64,000 nt of DNA. Origin: Chitinimonas_A lacunae (lineage in GTDB: Bacteria > Pseudomonadota > Gammaproteobacteria > Burkholderiales > Chitinimonadaceae). The stretch is from NCBI RefSeq assembly GCF_042650885.1, contig NZ_JBHSBU010000001.1:2108001-2172000 (forward strand), read 5' to 3'. Below are positions 42,174 through 50,235 of the stretch, piece by piece. Positions within the stretch are counted from its first letter, which is position 1, and each line of letters opens with the position of its first letter. The notes beneath the pieces are model-generated. The model ran no database searches, had not been told where the DNA came from, and was given only the letters and a program-made list of their open reading frames with translations. The translations under genes were made by a program, and so were the position numbers.

Positions 42174-42179
42174 TATAAT
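42174..42179 (+). promoter_or_regulatory. -10 element of puuR
   Basis: A perfect TATAAT, 67 bp upstream of the puuR ATG. The -35 region 17 bp further up (TGGTCG) is poor, so the promoter may be weak or activator-dependent. Confidence 0.45.
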
Positions 42180-42245
42180 TTTGCAACCGAGGCCGTTTAG
42201 AATTTTCGACAGGCGGTTATGGCAGGATTCAGCGAGGAAAAACTC

Positions 42246-42800
42246 ATGTCAGTCGAAGTCAGTACCCGGCTCCGCTTCCTGCGCGAGAAGCACGGTCTAT
42301 CCCAGCGAGAGCTGGCCAAACGTGCCGGCGTCACCAATAGCACGATCTCCCTGATCGAACAGAACCGGGTCAGTCCGAGCGTCTCCTCACTCAAGAAGGT
42401 GCTCGAAGGACTGCCGATGACTCTGGCCGAATTTTTTACTTTCGATCTGGAGCAGCCAGCTCAGCCATCTCCCTTCTTTAGCCGCGACGAGATGCCCGAT
42501 ATCGGCGGCGACGATGTGGCCTTCTTTCTGGTCGGCCACGGCCTGAAAAACCGCCAGATCACCATGCTGCGCGAAATCTACGAACCGGGCAGCGACACCG
42601 GCGCCGAAATGCTCAAGCACGAAGGCCAGGAATGCGGCGTGGTGGTACGCGGCGAGATCGAGCTGACCGTGGGCAACCAGTCGCGCATCCTCAGCCCGGG
42701 CGATGGTTATTATTTCGAATCGAACCAGCCGCACCGTTTTCGCAATATCGGCCACGAAGAAGCCGAGATCGTCAGCGCCAATTCCCTTCCCAATTTCTAG
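42246..42800 (+). CDS. puuR: PuuR-type transcriptional regulator (HTH-cupin)
   Basis: 184 residues. An N-terminal Xre-type helix-turn-helix (residues ~7-62: LRFLREKHGLSQRELAKRAGVTNSTISLIEQNR) joins a C-terminal cupin domain (about 105-180, with HEGQECGVVVRGEIEL and GDGYYFESNQPHRFRN). This is the architecture of PuuR, the repressor of putrescine-use genes, which the cupin makes ligand-responsive. ATG 42246 follows GAGGAA; an upstream in-frame start at 42219 lacks a site. It lies between the leftward polyamine genes and the rightward aldehyde dehydrogenase. Confidence 0.9.
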   Translation: MSVEVSTRLRFLREKHGLSQRELAKRAGVTNSTISLIEQNRVSPSVSSLKKVLEGLPMTLAEFFTFDLEQPAQPSPFFSRDEMPDIGGDDVAFFLVGHGLKNRQITMLREIYEPGSDTGAEMLKHEGQECGVVVRGEIELTVGNQSRILSPGDGYYFESNQPHRFRNIGHEEAEIVSANSLPNF

Positions 42801-42846
42801 ATCCGCTCCCGCCTGGGCGGGATCGGCTTTCCCACGGAGACAGCAG

Positions 42847-44337
42847 ATGCCCCAACAAGACCTCGCCTTCTGGCAGTCCCGCGCCGCCGCGCTCGCGATC
42901 GAAGGCCGCGCCTTTATCGATGGCAGCTACCGCGACAGCGCCAGCGGCCGCCAGTTCGATTGCATCAGCCCGATCGACGGCCGCCGGCTCACGGCCATTG
43001 CCGACTGTGCCGCCGCCGATGTCGATGCCGCCGTCGCCGCCGCCCGCCGCAGCTTCGAAGCGCGCGAATGGGCCGGACTCAAGCCACGCGAACGTAAAAA
43101 GACCCTGCTGCGCTTTGCCGCCCTGATCCGCCAGCATGCCGAGGAACTGGCACTGCTCGAAACGCTCGACGCCGGCAAACCAATTGGCGATACCACCAGC
43201 GTAGACATTCCCGGCGCCGCCTACTGCGTCGAGTGGTATGCCGAAGCCATCGACAAGGTCGGCGGTGAAGTGGTGCCGGCCGATCCGCATCTGGTCGGTC
43301 TGGTGACGCGTGAGCCGGTCGGGGTGGTGGCCTGTGTGGTGCCGTGGAATTTCCCGCTGCTGATGGCCGCCTGGAAATTCGCCCCGGCACTGGCGGCCGG
43401 TAATTCGGTGGTGCTGAAGCCGTCGGAGAAGTCGCCGCTGACCGCGATCCGGGTCGCCGCCCTGGCGCTTGAAGCCGGCGTGCCGCCCGGTGTCTTCAAT
43501 GTGGTGCCCGGTGGAGGCGAAGCCGGCAAGCTGCTGGCGCTGCATATGGATGTCGATTGTCTGGCGTTCACCGGTTCGACCGCGGTCGGCAAGCAGATCA
43601 TGCAGTATGCCGGCCAGTCGAATCTGAAGCGGGTCTGGCTGGAGCTGGGCGGCAAGTCGCCCAATATCGTGCTGCCCGATTGCCCCGACTTCGACCGCGC
43701 CGCCCGCTCGGCCGCCGGCGCCATCTTCTACAACATGGGCGAGATGTGTACGGCCGGTTCGCGCCTGCTGGTCCATCGCGATATCAAGGAGATGTTCCTC
43801 GACAAGGTGCTGGAACAGGCCGCGCAGTGGAAACCCGGTCATCCGCTCGACCCGAACACCGCCATGGGTGCCATCGTCGACCAGATCCAGCTCGACCGCG
43901 TGCTTGGCTATATCGAAGCAGGCCGGGCCGAATCCAGGCTGCTGTGCGGCGGCACCCGTACCCTGAGCGATAGCGGCGGTTTCTATATCGAGCCCACCGT
44001 ATTCGACGCCCGGCCCGAACATCGCATCGCCCGTGAAGAGATTTTCGGCCCGGTGCTGTCGGTGATCGGTTTCGACGACCTCGACCAGGCGATCGGGCTC
44101 GCCAACGACAGCGAATACGGCCTTGCCGCCGCCGTCTGGACCCAGAACCTCACCACCGCCCACGAAGTCTCGCGCCGTCTGCGCGCCGGCACGGTCTGGG
44201 TCAATTGCTACGACGAAGGGGGCGATATGAACTTCCCGTTCGGCGGCTACAAGCAGTCGGGCAACGGCCGCGATAAGAGCCTGCATGCGCTGGAGAAGTA
44301 CACCGAACTCAAATCGACGCTGCTGCGTCTGCGCTGA
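42847..44337 (+). CDS. puuC: aldehyde dehydrogenase, PuuC/KauB-like
   Basis: 496 residues, NAD(P)-dependent aldehyde dehydrogenase. The catalytic nucleophile is Cys301 in NMGEMCTAGSR and the general base Glu266 lies in WLELGGKSPN. The coenzyme motif is FTGSTAVGKQI. It is highly similar in character to gamma-glutamyl-gamma-aminobutyraldehyde (PuuC) and 4-guanidinobutyraldehyde (KauB) dehydrogenases, so it could serve both polyamine routes encoded here. ATG 42847 follows CGGAGA. It starts 46 bases after puuR and likely shares its transcript. Confidence 0.93.
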   Translation: MPQQDLAFWQSRAAALAIEGRAFIDGSYRDSASGRQFDCISPIDGRRLTAIADCAAADVDAAVAAARRSFEAREWAGLKPRERKKTLLRFAALIRQHAEELALLETLDAGKPIGDTTSVDIPGAAYCVEWYAEAIDKVGGEVVPADPHLVGLVTREPVGVVACVVPWNFPLLMAAWKFAPALAAGNSVVLKPSEKSPLTAIRVAALALEAGVPPGVFNVVPGGGEAGKLLALHMDVDCLAFTGSTAVGKQIMQYAGQSNLKRVWLELGGKSPNIVLPDCPDFDRAARSAAGAIFYNMGEMCTAGSRLLVHRDIKEMFLDKVLEQAAQWKPGHPLDPNTAMGAIVDQIQLDRVLGYIEAGRAESRLLCGGTRTLSDSGGFYIEPTVFDARPEHRIAREEIFGPVLSVIGFDDLDQAIGLANDSEYGLAAAVWTQNLTTAHEVSRRLRAGTVWVNCYDEGGDMNFPFGGYKQSGNGRDKSLHALEKYTELKSTLLRLR

Positions 44338-44382
44338 GCCAGCACCCTCCTGTCGATCTGACCGGATCGGCAGAGTGCAAGA

Positions 44383-44419
44383 GGAGAGACGCTCCAGGCA
44401 TGACGCCAGGAGCCTCTCC
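44383..44419 (+). terminator. hairpin after puuC, possible terminator
   Basis: GGAGAG...CTCTCC closes an imperfect stem that continues GCTCCAGGC/GCCAGGAGC around ATGAC. It is 46 bases after the puuC stop and followed by an A-rich rather than T-rich tract, so factor-independent termination on this strand is doubtful. Confidence 0.4.
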
Positions 44420-44490
44420 CACAACAAAATTAAAATAATATGAAAACTCATTGCAAGTATTATTGCCACGCACAGACAAAAATAAAAGCC
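44418..44490 (-). repeat. AT-rich intergenic repeat, copy 6 (inverted)
   Basis: On the minus strand it reads CTTGCAATGAGTTTT then CATATTATTTTAATTTTG, nearly identical to the core of copy 5. It lies in the gap between the convergent puuC and SnoaL-like genes. The rest of that gap (44491-44738) shows no gene. Confidence 0.65.
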
Positions 44491-44738
44491 AGGCTGATTT
44501 CCTGTCTTTCTCCTCCCCACCCTTCCTTGATCCCACAGAAAACCGGTCTCCAAGCTCTGCAAGCGCCAGCCCGTCCTCTGCCTCATCCCCGCCCCACCGC
44601 TCAACGACTTCCGCACAGACCGCTTCGCCTTGATACACGGTCCAGGTAAATCGTTTACGGAGGCGTAACGGTCAGGTTGGCAGGGCTGCTGAGGCGGAGT
44701 CAGAAAGCGAGGCCGGACACACCGAGAGGTCGTCTTGC

Positions 44739-45155
44739 TCAGGCTGCCATGGATTCCCTGATCTGTAGCGCCTTGCCCATGCGGTCGATCTGGATGTGAT
44801 AGGCGACGATCTGGCCGTACTCGACCCGATAGACCGCGCTGGCGATTTCCGTCAGTGGCACCTCCTTGCCATCGCCGAGCCGGTGCCAGCCTGTCTGTTG
44901 CCAGCGCACATAGACCTTGTCGCCTTCGGCCAGCAATTCCTCGATCTCGACTTCGAACGGCCCGTGCGCCGCCCACATCTCGCGCACATGCCCGGCATAT
45001 TCAGCCGGACTGAGGCTTACCCTATGAGGCGCCTCGGCCTGGACCTGATGGGCCCGCACCAGCGGCGCCATCCAATGGGCTGCCCGTTCGGGCTGGCGGC
45101 CTGAGCGCACTTCTTCGATAAAGCGGCGCACCACTTCCTTGGGGGTCAGGCTCAT
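44739..45155 (-). CDS. SnoaL-like / ester cyclase fold protein
   Basis: 138 residues, cytoplasmic. NTF2-like fold of the SnoaL type: an N-terminal helix PKEVVRRFIEEV, then EMWAAHGPFEVEIEELLAEGDKVYVRWQQTGWH and a terminal AYHIQIDRMGKALQI. Many such proteins are small isomerases or hydrolases, others have no known activity. Its start overlaps the stop of the quinone oxidoreductase gene by four bases (45152-45155), so the two products are probably made together and may act on the same small molecule. Confidence 0.78.
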   Translation of the reverse strand: MSLTPKEVVRRFIEEVRSGRQPERAAHWMAPLVRAHQVQAEAPHRVSLSPAEYAGHVREMWAAHGPFEVEIEELLAEGDKVYVRWQQTGWHRLGDGKEVPLTEIASAVYRVEYGQIVAYHIQIDRMGKALQIRESMAA

Positions 45156-46132
45156 TGGGCCGCTCCGATATGGAGCAGCAGCTTGCCCTGGCGCTGGCGC
45201 GATGCCAGTTCGAGATGGGCAGCGGCGGCTTCTTCAAGCGCAAAGACGCCGGCGACCTGCGCCAGGGTTGGCGACTGGCGCAGCTGGGCGAATACCCGTT
45301 CGGCCCGCTCGGCCAGTCGTAGCGGATCGCGCAGGAAGTGAGGCAGGGTCGGTCGGCTCAGCGTGGCGGATTTGGCCATCAGGCGCAGTGGATCGACCGG
45401 TGCCACCGGCCCGCTGGCGGCACCGTACAGAATCAGATGACCACACGGGGCCAGCGCCGCCAGCGACTGGTCGAAGGTGGCAGCGCCTATGCTGTCGAAG
45501 ATCCAGCGCAGGCCGTCGTGCCCGGCCGCCTCGCAGGCCAAGGCCGGCCATTGCGGATCGTTGCTGGAGAGCGCCGTGGCCCCTGACTGCTCAAGCCAGG
45601 CCCGTTTCTCGGCAGTGGAAGCCAAGGCAATGACCGGTACGCCGCGCGCCACCAGTTGCGGCACCAGCCAGCGGCCGACCCCGCTTGTGCCGGCATGGAC
45701 CAGCGCCCAGCCCGGACGCTCGGGCGTAACCGTGGCCACATCGCGCAGCAGCATGTCGGCGGTCATGCCCTGCTCGAGCACGGTGGCGGCATCACGCAGT
45801 GAAATATCCTCGGGAACGGCGACCAGAGCCCCCTCGGGCAAGGCAATCTGCTCGGCATAGCAGCCTTGGCCCAGTGCGGCGCAGGCCACGCGGTCGCCCA
45901 CCGAGAAGCGGCTGCCAGGCGGCGCATAGGCGACCCGGCCGGCAGCTTCGATACCCAGCGTCAAGGGCAATTCCAGACCGGGATAGCGGCCTTCGCGCTG
46001 GTAGGCGTCGACAAAGTTGATGCCGGCGTAGGCAATGTCGATCACCACCCGGCTATGCTGTGCGGGGGCGGCGATCGATTCGGTGACGATGACTTCGGGT
46101 CCGCCGTGGCGGTGGAGTCGGGCTGCACGCAT
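45152..46132 (-). CDS. NADPH:quinone oxidoreductase / zinc-independent alcohol dehydrogenase family
   Basis: 326-residue MDR-superfamily protein. It begins MRAARLHRHGGPEVI, has the GIEAAGRVAYA region, the NADP-binding VHAGTSGVGRWLVPQL (about residue 142) and FDSIGAATFDQSLAAL. The structural and catalytic zinc cysteines of alcohol dehydrogenases are missing, as in quinone oxidoreductases. I chose ATG 46132; the frame is open 32 codons further but into the intergenic operator. The ribosome site is weak. It is divergent from a LysR gene that probably controls it. Confidence 0.87.
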   Translation of the reverse strand: MRAARLHRHGGPEVIVTESIAAPAQHSRVVIDIAYAGINFVDAYQREGRYPGLELPLTLGIEAAGRVAYAPPGSRFSVGDRVACAALGQGCYAEQIALPEGALVAVPEDISLRDAATVLEQGMTADMLLRDVATVTPERPGWALVHAGTSGVGRWLVPQLVARGVPVIALASTAEKRAWLEQSGATALSSNDPQWPALACEAAGHDGLRWIFDSIGAATFDQSLAALAPCGHLILYGAASGPVAPVDPLRLMAKSATLSRPTLPHFLRDPLRLAERAERVFAQLRQSPTLAQVAGVFALEEAAAAHLELASRQRQGKLLLHIGAAQ

Positions 46133-46174
46133 GATGGGCTCGCGGAAGTGGATTACCACGCCATCTTGCTGTGA

Positions 46175-46204
46175 TATATACCGGCAAAAAAGCCGAATTT
46201 CGGC
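46175..46204. promoter_or_regulatory. LysR-type operator and TATATA element between divergent genes
   Basis: A perfect dyad, GCCGAA-T-TTCGGC (46192-46204), sits 26 bases before the LysR start, next to TATATA at 46175-46180. It has the size and place expected of a LysR autoregulatory recognition site controlling both directions. Confidence 0.5.
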
Positions 46205-46229
46205 ACAATCATCGTGAGCAAAACGCACA

Positions 46230-47168
46230 ATGAAACCGCTTCCGACTTTGACCTGCCTGCAAGCCTTTGAAGCGGCAGCGCGCCTGGGCAGCTTTACGGC
46301 AGCGGCCCGGGAAAGGCATCTGAGCCATAGTGCGATCAGCCGGCATATCCAGACGCTGGAACACTGGTGCGATGCCCCGCTGTTTGCACGCGAAGGGCCA
46401 AGGATCGCCCTGACGCCCGCAGGCCATGCGCTGGCGCAGCGACTGGCCGATCCGCTGCATTCGCTCTATCAGGCGCTGTGCTCGCCGCAGGAAGTGCTGG
46501 CGGTGCAGCCGCTCAAGGTATTCACCTTGTCCTCGATTGCCGGCAGTTGGCTATTGCCACGGCTGGCGGCGTTCCAGCAGCGCCATCCGGCCGTCGAGCT
46601 GTCGATCGAGACGGGTCACGAGATGATCAATCTGCCGCCGCACCAGCCAACCGTGGCGCTGCGCTACGGCACCTTCAGCCGGGCCGGGCTTGCCACCGAT
46701 CTGCTGTTCAGCGAACGGTTCAGCGTGGCGGCCACGCCGGCCTGGTTCGAGCAATACGGCACCCAGCCCGAACACTGGCCTGCCCCCCAGATGCTGCGCC
46801 ACCAAAGCACCCCCTGGCCCAGCCACGCCCCCGGCCCAGGCCGCCAGCGCCCGGCTCTGCCGCTGGCCAGTGGCATCGAATTCAACGACATGATGCTGCT
46901 GATCGAAGCGGCAACGCAGGGGCTGGGCGTAGGCTGGATGCGCACGGGGCTCGCCCAGTCGTATTTCCGCTCGGGGCAGCTGCGCAGGCTCGAAGGATTC
47001 AGCGCCGACAACGACAAGTTCTATTGGCTGGCCTATCGCAGCGAACTCGCCAGCCACCCGACCATTGCCGCCTTTCGCGATTGGTTGTTGCAGGAAGCGC
47101 GTGGAGGGTTTGGCACCGAACAGCCTGCTGAGCCAGGACAAACCGCACCGGCCCGGAACCCGGGCTAG
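46230..47168 (+). CDS. LysR-family transcriptional regulator
   Basis: 312 residues. The N-terminal winged helix-turn-helix (residues ~1-62) has LTCLQAFEAAARLGSFTAAARERHLSHSAISRHIQTLE; the substrate-binding domain runs from ~90 to 295. It resembles the GcvA/AmpR branch, whose proteins begin PL(P/N)xLxxFEAAARxxSFTxAA. The inducer is unknown. It is encoded back to back with the quinone oxidoreductase/SnoaL pair, the likely target. The final ~20 residues are a proline-rich tail outside the family fold. Confidence 0.92.
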   Translation: MKPLPTLTCLQAFEAAARLGSFTAAARERHLSHSAISRHIQTLEHWCDAPLFAREGPRIALTPAGHALAQRLADPLHSLYQALCSPQEVLAVQPLKVFTLSSIAGSWLLPRLAAFQQRHPAVELSIETGHEMINLPPHQPTVALRYGTFSRAGLATDLLFSERFSVAATPAWFEQYGTQPEHWPAPQMLRHQSTPWPSHAPGPGRQRPALPLASGIEFNDMMLLIEAATQGLGVGWMRTGLAQSYFRSGQLRRLEGFSADNDKFYWLAYRSELASHPTIAAFRDWLLQEARGGFGTEQPAEPGQTAPARNPG

Positions 47169-47288
47169 TACCTTTGCGGAAGAGTCGGAGGTCAGCAGGT
47201 CCAGCCACCGCGTATCAGGTTGAGACCATCAAGCCCTCGGCATGGCCTTTCCGTCTGCTCAGCCAGCCGATGCAGTTTGTCCTCCCAT

Positions 47289-47867
47289 TTAGGACAACAA
47301 CTCGAACAAAGGCCGCACCTTCTCATCGGCGGCGATATTTTCGGGGAACAGAAAGCCATGGCGGTTGGGCTGGAAACGCACGCCGATATCGCGAAAGCAC
47401 ACATCGACGAATTCGGAGCAGATATAGGCGTCGTCGTCGCGGTGCTTGCCCAGGCCCAGCGTGATGCGGGCCAGGATCCGGCCGATTTCGTTCTTGTCGT
47501 AGCGGCGGTTGAGCCGGTCGGTGGCGTTGCCCATCATCAGATCGAGCTGGCTCTCGCTGAAGGCCTGGTCGTAGCGGGCAAGGAACAGGCGGCCGCTGTA
47601 GGGCTCACCCGAGTTTTCGTAATCGTTGAGGTAATGGCTGAGCGGCACGGCGCGCACGCCGTCGTCTTCGACGCTCTCCAGCAGCAGAATGCGCGACTTC
47701 CAGAAAAAGATAATGCCGACATGGCTGAAGATCGAATCGGAGAAGTGCTCGATGATCCGACTGACGGGATAGTTGCCCGAGGCCAGGAACAAGTCGCCCG
47801 GCCGGATCAGACTGCGCACGTCGGCATAGCGCCGCTGTTCGATCTGCTGGAATTTCTGGGTGCCCAT
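47289..47867 (-). CDS. YiiX-like permuted NlpC/P60 papain-fold enzyme
   Basis: 192 residues, no signal peptide. It starts with a QIEQRRYADVRSLIRPGDLFLASG segment. The circularly permuted papain-like active site is visible as His49 in FSHVGI and Cys150 in YICSEFV. YiiX/YebB-type enzymes are thought to be amidases or acyltransferases acting on lipid or peptide amides; substrates are mostly unknown. ATG 47867 follows GGAGGA. It lies 55 bases after the DUF2892 gene on the same strand, so the two may be co-transcribed. Confidence 0.82.
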   Translation of the reverse strand: MGTQKFQQIEQRRYADVRSLIRPGDLFLASGNYPVSRIIEHFSDSIFSHVGIIFFWKSRILLLESVEDDGVRAVPLSHYLNDYENSGEPYSGRLFLARYDQAFSESQLDLMMGNATDRLNRRYDKNEIGRILARITLGLGKHRDDDAYICSEFVDVCFRDIGVRFQPNRHGFLFPENIAADEKVRPLFELLS

Positions 47868-47922
47868 GATCGTCCTCCTCCTGCTTGGCGGTGGTGCCCT
47901 GCCCGCTTCAATCTGGCACGAC

Positions 47923-48144
47923 TCAGCGCAGGAAGGGGAAGCGTCGGCCGATGACCGCGCAGGTCGGGCAAAAGCCGGTCAGGCCGGTAAATACCGCCGC
48001 GCCCGCCACGCCCAGTACCGGCCAGCGCAGCCAGGCTTCGGCGATGTCGTAGCACAGCAAACCAAGCGTCACACCAGCCACCACCCGCACTATCCGCTCC
48101 CACAAGGGCAGATTGCTTGGGAACTTGCCTTGGATCGTCATCAT
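47923..48144 (-). CDS. DUF2892 (YgaP-like) small membrane protein
   Basis: 73 residues with two close hydrophobic segments (about 18-35 and 38-55) and the family pattern LPLWERIVRVVAGVTLG ... GLTGFCPTCAVIG. The C-P-x-C pair is conserved in this family. In YgaP the same module is fused to a rhodanese domain; here it stands alone. Two adjacent ATGs (48144 and 48141) are possible; AGGAGG lies eight bases before the first. Confidence 0.85.
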   Translation of the reverse strand: MMTIQGKFPSNLPLWERIVRVVAGVTLGLLCYDIAEAWLRWPVLGVAGAAVFTGLTGFCPTCAVIGRRFPFLR

Positions 48145-48389
48145 GGTCCTGTCCTCCTGGACGGGTAGCCTCACTACCCTCGTCTGCATGCTTGGATACT
48201 AGCAAGCACACCGGAGAATGCAGGAAAAGGACTAATGGATAAAATAATCAGCCAAATCTATTCAATGCCCTTATCCGAACAATTAAATTTCATAAAAAAT
48301 ATTGGCATCGACTCATCAATTGATTCTACTCACTCCCGTTCCACCGTCGAGCAGGGCAAGCCAGCCGGTCCACCCTGCCCTTCACAGCC
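48145..48389. other. AT-rich gap after mmsA
   Basis: A low-GC stretch (48230-48330) is unlike its surroundings. A 79-codon plus-strand frame starts at 48235 behind AAAGGA, but its second half is antisense to mmsA and shows no family features. It may be a remnant of transferred DNA or another divergent repeat copy; I call no gene. Confidence 0.3.
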
Positions 48390-49889
48390 TCAGCGTACCG
48401 TCGGCATGGTGAACTCGGCCCCGGCGCGCAAGCTGGTCGGCCAGCGCTCGGTGACGGTCTTCAGACGGGTATAGAAACGTACCCCTTCGGGTCCGTAGAT
48501 ATGATGGTCGCCGAATAGGGAAGCTTTCCAGCCGCCAAAGCTATGGAAGGCCATCGGTACGGGAATGGGCACATTGACCCCGACCATGCCGACCTGGACC
48601 CGGCTGACGAAGTCGCGGGCACAGTCGCCGTCACGGGTGAAGATGGCGCCGCCGTTGCCGTAGAGATGGCCGTTGACCAGGGCCAGTGCCGACTCGTAAT
48701 CGGGCACCCGCATCACGCACAGTACCGGGCCGAAGATCTCCTCGCGGTAGATCGACATCTCGGGCCGCACCCGGTCGAACAGCGAGGCACCGAGGAAAAA
48801 ACCCGCCTCATAGCCCGGCACGCTGCGCTGCCGGCCATCGACCACCAGCTCCGCCCCTTCGGCCACACCAGCCTCGACATAGCCCGCCACCCGGTCACGA
48901 TGTTCGCGGCTGATCAGCGGCCCCATCTCGGCCTCGGTCCATTCTCCCGGACCGATCCGCAAAGCCGCGACCCGGGGTGCCAGTCGCGCGACCAGTGCAT
49001 CCGCCATCGCATCGCCCACGGCCACCGCCACTGAAATCGCCATGCAACGCTCGCCGGCCGAACCGTAAGCGGCGCCAAGCAGCGCATCGGCCGCCAGATC
49101 GGGGTCGGCATCGGGCATCACCACCATATGATTCTTGGCCCCGCCCAGCGCCTGGACCCGCTTGCCGGCAGCCGTAGCCGCCGCGTAGAGCGTGCGCGCA
49201 ATCGGGGTCGAGCCGACAAAGCTCAGTGCAGCGACATCGGGATGCGCCACCAGCGCCTCGACTGCCACCCGATCGCCCTGGATCACATTGAATACCCCCT
49301 CGGGCAGACCCGCCTCCTGGAGCAGTCGAGCGAGCAAAAGCGAGGCCGACGGGTCGCGCTCGGACGGTTTGAGCACAAAGGTATTGCCGCAGACCAGGGC
49401 CAGCGGCGCCATCCACAGCGGCACCATGGCCGGGAAGTTGAACGGGGTGATACCGGCCACCACGCCCAAGGGCTGACGCAGTGCATAGCCGTCGATGGCG
49501 GTGCCGAGATTGTCGGAATATTCGCCTTTCAGCAGTTGCGGCGCGGCACAGGCGAATTCGACCACTTCGATTCCGCGCGCCAGCTCGCCGTGGGCATCGG
49601 CCAGCACCTTGCCGTGTTCGCGCGAAATGGCGCCGGCCAGCTCGTCGGCGTGCTCTTCAAGCAGGGCCTTGAAGCGGAACATCACCCGTGCCCGCTTGAG
49701 CGCCGGCGTGGCCGCCCAGGCCGGGAAAGCCGCCTGGGCGGCGCTCACTGCGACCGCCACTTCATCGGCGCCGGCAAACGGCACCCGGGCGATCACCTCG
49801 CCCAGCGCCGGGTTGTAGACATCGCCGAAGCGACCCGAACGACCGGCGACAGGACGGCCGCCAATCCAGTGGTGAAGCATGCTTGCCAT
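48390..49889 (-). CDS. mmsA: CoA-acylating methylmalonate/malonate-semialdehyde dehydrogenase
   Basis: 499 residues, aldehyde dehydrogenase superfamily. Nucleophile Cys282 is in GSAGERCMAIS, the NAD-binding motif is FVGSTPIARTLY, and the characteristic PFNFPAMVPLWM and ALGGAKNH replace the glutamate-bearing motif of ordinary aldehyde dehydrogenases, as expected for CoA-dependent MmsA. It makes propionyl- or acetyl-CoA from methylmalonate or malonate semialdehyde. With the transaminase upstream it would complete beta-alanine (or valine) breakdown. ATG 49889 follows AGGAA. Confidence 0.93.
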   Translation of the reverse strand: MASMLHHWIGGRPVAGRSGRFGDVYNPALGEVIARVPFAGADEVAVAVSAAQAAFPAWAATPALKRARVMFRFKALLEEHADELAGAISREHGKVLADAHGELARGIEVVEFACAAPQLLKGEYSDNLGTAIDGYALRQPLGVVAGITPFNFPAMVPLWMAPLALVCGNTFVLKPSERDPSASLLLARLLQEAGLPEGVFNVIQGDRVAVEALVAHPDVAALSFVGSTPIARTLYAAATAAGKRVQALGGAKNHMVVMPDADPDLAADALLGAAYGSAGERCMAISVAVAVGDAMADALVARLAPRVAALRIGPGEWTEAEMGPLISREHRDRVAGYVEAGVAEGAELVVDGRQRSVPGYEAGFFLGASLFDRVRPEMSIYREEIFGPVLCVMRVPDYESALALVNGHLYGNGGAIFTRDGDCARDFVSRVQVGMVGVNVPIPVPMAFHSFGGWKASLFGDHHIYGPEGVRFYTRLKTVTERWPTSLRAGAEFTMPTVR

Positions 49890-50235
49890 GGTGGAATTCC
49901 TAGCGGTTCTGCGGGGTATCAGTCGTGCCCGGCCGGCTGGCGCGGGACAGTGGGCCGGAGAGGGTTCCCCGGCCACAACGGTTAATCGATGACTTGCTGG
50001 AAAGTCGGCCTTAGCCTCGACTGGGCCATATTCGCCTCCAATACGGCGTCCAATCCGGCCAGCACCGCACGATGGGCCAGACAGCGGCCCATAAGCGGCG
50101 AGTGTCTCCACAACGATCCCCAATCAGGGCAGATGCTGTGAGGCACTACATCGTTTCGTGGCTGCCGGTACTTACGGCCCGGTGGTTATTGGACGCCGGT
50201 TTCAGCGCAAAGACAGTCGGCGCAGTCGATAATCG
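49890..50235. other. gap with long-range inverted repeat between transaminase and mmsA
   Basis: CGGCGTCCAAT (50044-50054) is repeated inverted as ATTGGACGCCG (50188-50198), 133 bp apart, perfect over eleven bases. GGGCC...GGCCC lies between. No gene is seen. The gap may contain an mmsA promoter or a looped operator. Confidence 0.4.

Noticed and set aside
48235..48474. 79-codon AT-rich frame with a fair ribosome site
   Set aside because: Its second half is antisense to the mmsA 3' end and has no features; kept only as a note on the AT-rich gap.
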